NCBI GenBank assembly: GCA_963698775.1
Contig: CAVOSE010000076.1
Coordinates: 104,563 to 168,562 of the forward strand
Reading direction: 5' to 3'
DNA length: 64,000 nucleotides
DNA from: Thiohalocapsa sp963698775
GTDB taxonomy: Bacteria > Pseudomonadota > Gammaproteobacteria > Chromatiales > Chromatiaceae
The notes under the pieces were generated by a model. It had not been told where the DNA came from. It did no database searches and was given only the letters and a program-made list of their open reading frames with translations. Made by a program: the position numbers and the translations under genes. Below, piece by piece: positions 63,529 to 64,000 of this stretch (position 1 is the first letter of the stretch; each line of letters begins with the position of its first letter).

Positions 63529-64000
63529 GTGTCGATTTCTACAGGCGTGCGACTCTCGGAAAGTGGGACTGGGATCGGCGCGCGCGAAGCGACCAACAAA
63601 TTCTGCATAGCATCGACGACTTGTCCAAAACGCCAGGCCCTCTTTCTGCCTAGCTCGTCCGCGCGCTTGAGATAGCCAATCAGGCCCTTGTGCTTGTCTT
63701 GGACGACACGCGTGCTTTGAAACGCCCTCAGACAGGCGTCGTCGTGCCGCACAGGCCATCGCCCGGTGGTCTCCGCGACACCGCTTGTACTTGCACTTTC
63801 AACGAACTTGCGGGGCCAGGGTCCAGCTCGGTCGCGGGAAGCGTCGGCAACAATTGTCTGGCCCCTAAGCATGTGCTAGCGTACACCTACCGGACAGACG
63901 ATAGGGTGATTAACCACAGCGAGGCGCAGCGATGACGCGCCAAGTTCGGATGCTAGTCAGATTCTACCCTATCCGGAATAGGCAGAATCTGCCTAGCACA
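63529..64000. other. Right end of window, unrecognised open frame on minus strand
   Basis: On the minus strand about 63560-63740 reads STRVVQDKHKGLIGYLKRAD and GRKRAWRFGQVVDAMQNL, which looks protein-like but is not recognised and has no convincing start. A palindrome lies at the very edge (63952-63996). Confidence 0.3.
63952..63996. repeat. Imperfect 20-base inverted repeat at window edge
   Basis: GCTAGTCAGATTCTACCCTA (63952-63971) faces ATAGGCAGAATCTGCCTAGC (63978-63997) across a short spacer containing CCGGA. It could be a hairpin or one end of a larger repeat cut by the window. Confidence 0.6.

Noticed and set aside
1..64000. tRNA, rRNA or tmRNA genes
   Set aside because: I looked for cloverleaf-like stretches and conserved rRNA segments in the intergenic gaps and saw none; a dedicated scan would be decisive.

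Overview
The window reads as one chromosomal segment of a high-GC, autotrophic gammaproteobacterium. Gammaproteobacterial housekeeping genes (fabA, proS, murF, ilvBHC, oxyR, cpdA, sfsA), two inorganic-carbon uptake systems (DabB/DabA and SbtA/SbtB), a glycogen cluster, and very abundant hairpin and hexanucleotide repeats together suggest a purple sulfur bacterium of the Chromatiaceae type. That placement is inference from gene content; no rRNA or tRNA gene was seen.

Layout. 1-16182: a cut-off lipoprotein hydrolase, recJ, a glycogen cluster on the minus strand (glgB, glgA, a GH13 amylase-like enzyme), nupC, a periplasmic thioredoxin-fold protein, acylphosphatase, sfsA, cpdA, oxyR followed by rubrerythrin with a clear terminator, and an exported amidohydrolase. 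16183-30482: a defence island. It is a wrecked type 1 BREX operon (brxA, brxB, brxC, pglX, a DUF262 gene, an AlbA-type gene, pglZ, brxL in that order). Nearly every gene carries a deletion, frameshift, stop or repeat insertion, and the remnants are interleaved with toxin-antitoxin genes (two vapBC-like pairs, brnTA, a higA-like gene, yefM-yoeB). 30483-41057: DUF6164 protein, a membrane-anchored alpha/beta hydrolase, fabA, proS, a tautomerase, a secreted phosphoesterase, and a cache-domain gene translationally coupled to murF. 41223-49222: carbon-uptake region with dabB-dabA (dabA frameshifted) and sbtA-sbtB, with a lipocalin between them. 50187-64000: DUF533 protein, ilvB-ilvH-ilvC, an exported trypsin-like protease, an IclR regulator, an acyl-CoA synthetase-ketopantoate reductase-like pair, a truncated universal stress protein, a gamma-glutamyltransferase and a HAD phosphatase.

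How the parts work together. The glycogen genes and the two bicarbonate/CO2 uptake systems fit an organism that fixes and stores carbon; OxyR plus rubrerythrin is a peroxide defence pair. The BREX locus almost certainly no longer protects against phage as an intact system: the methyltransferase core of PglX and the central AAA+ core of BrxL are missing, and PglZ and BrxC are broken. The toxin-antitoxin modules look intact and may be what keeps the island in place.

Repeats are the other theme. I see a palindromic element of about 156 bp in three places (one inside brxC), a composite three-part hairpin element in three places, two families of REP-like hairpins, and hexamer tandem repeats. Related low-complexity repeats appear to have been built into proteins (GlgA N-terminus, OxyR C-terminus, an SfsA loop, a HAD phosphatase loop).
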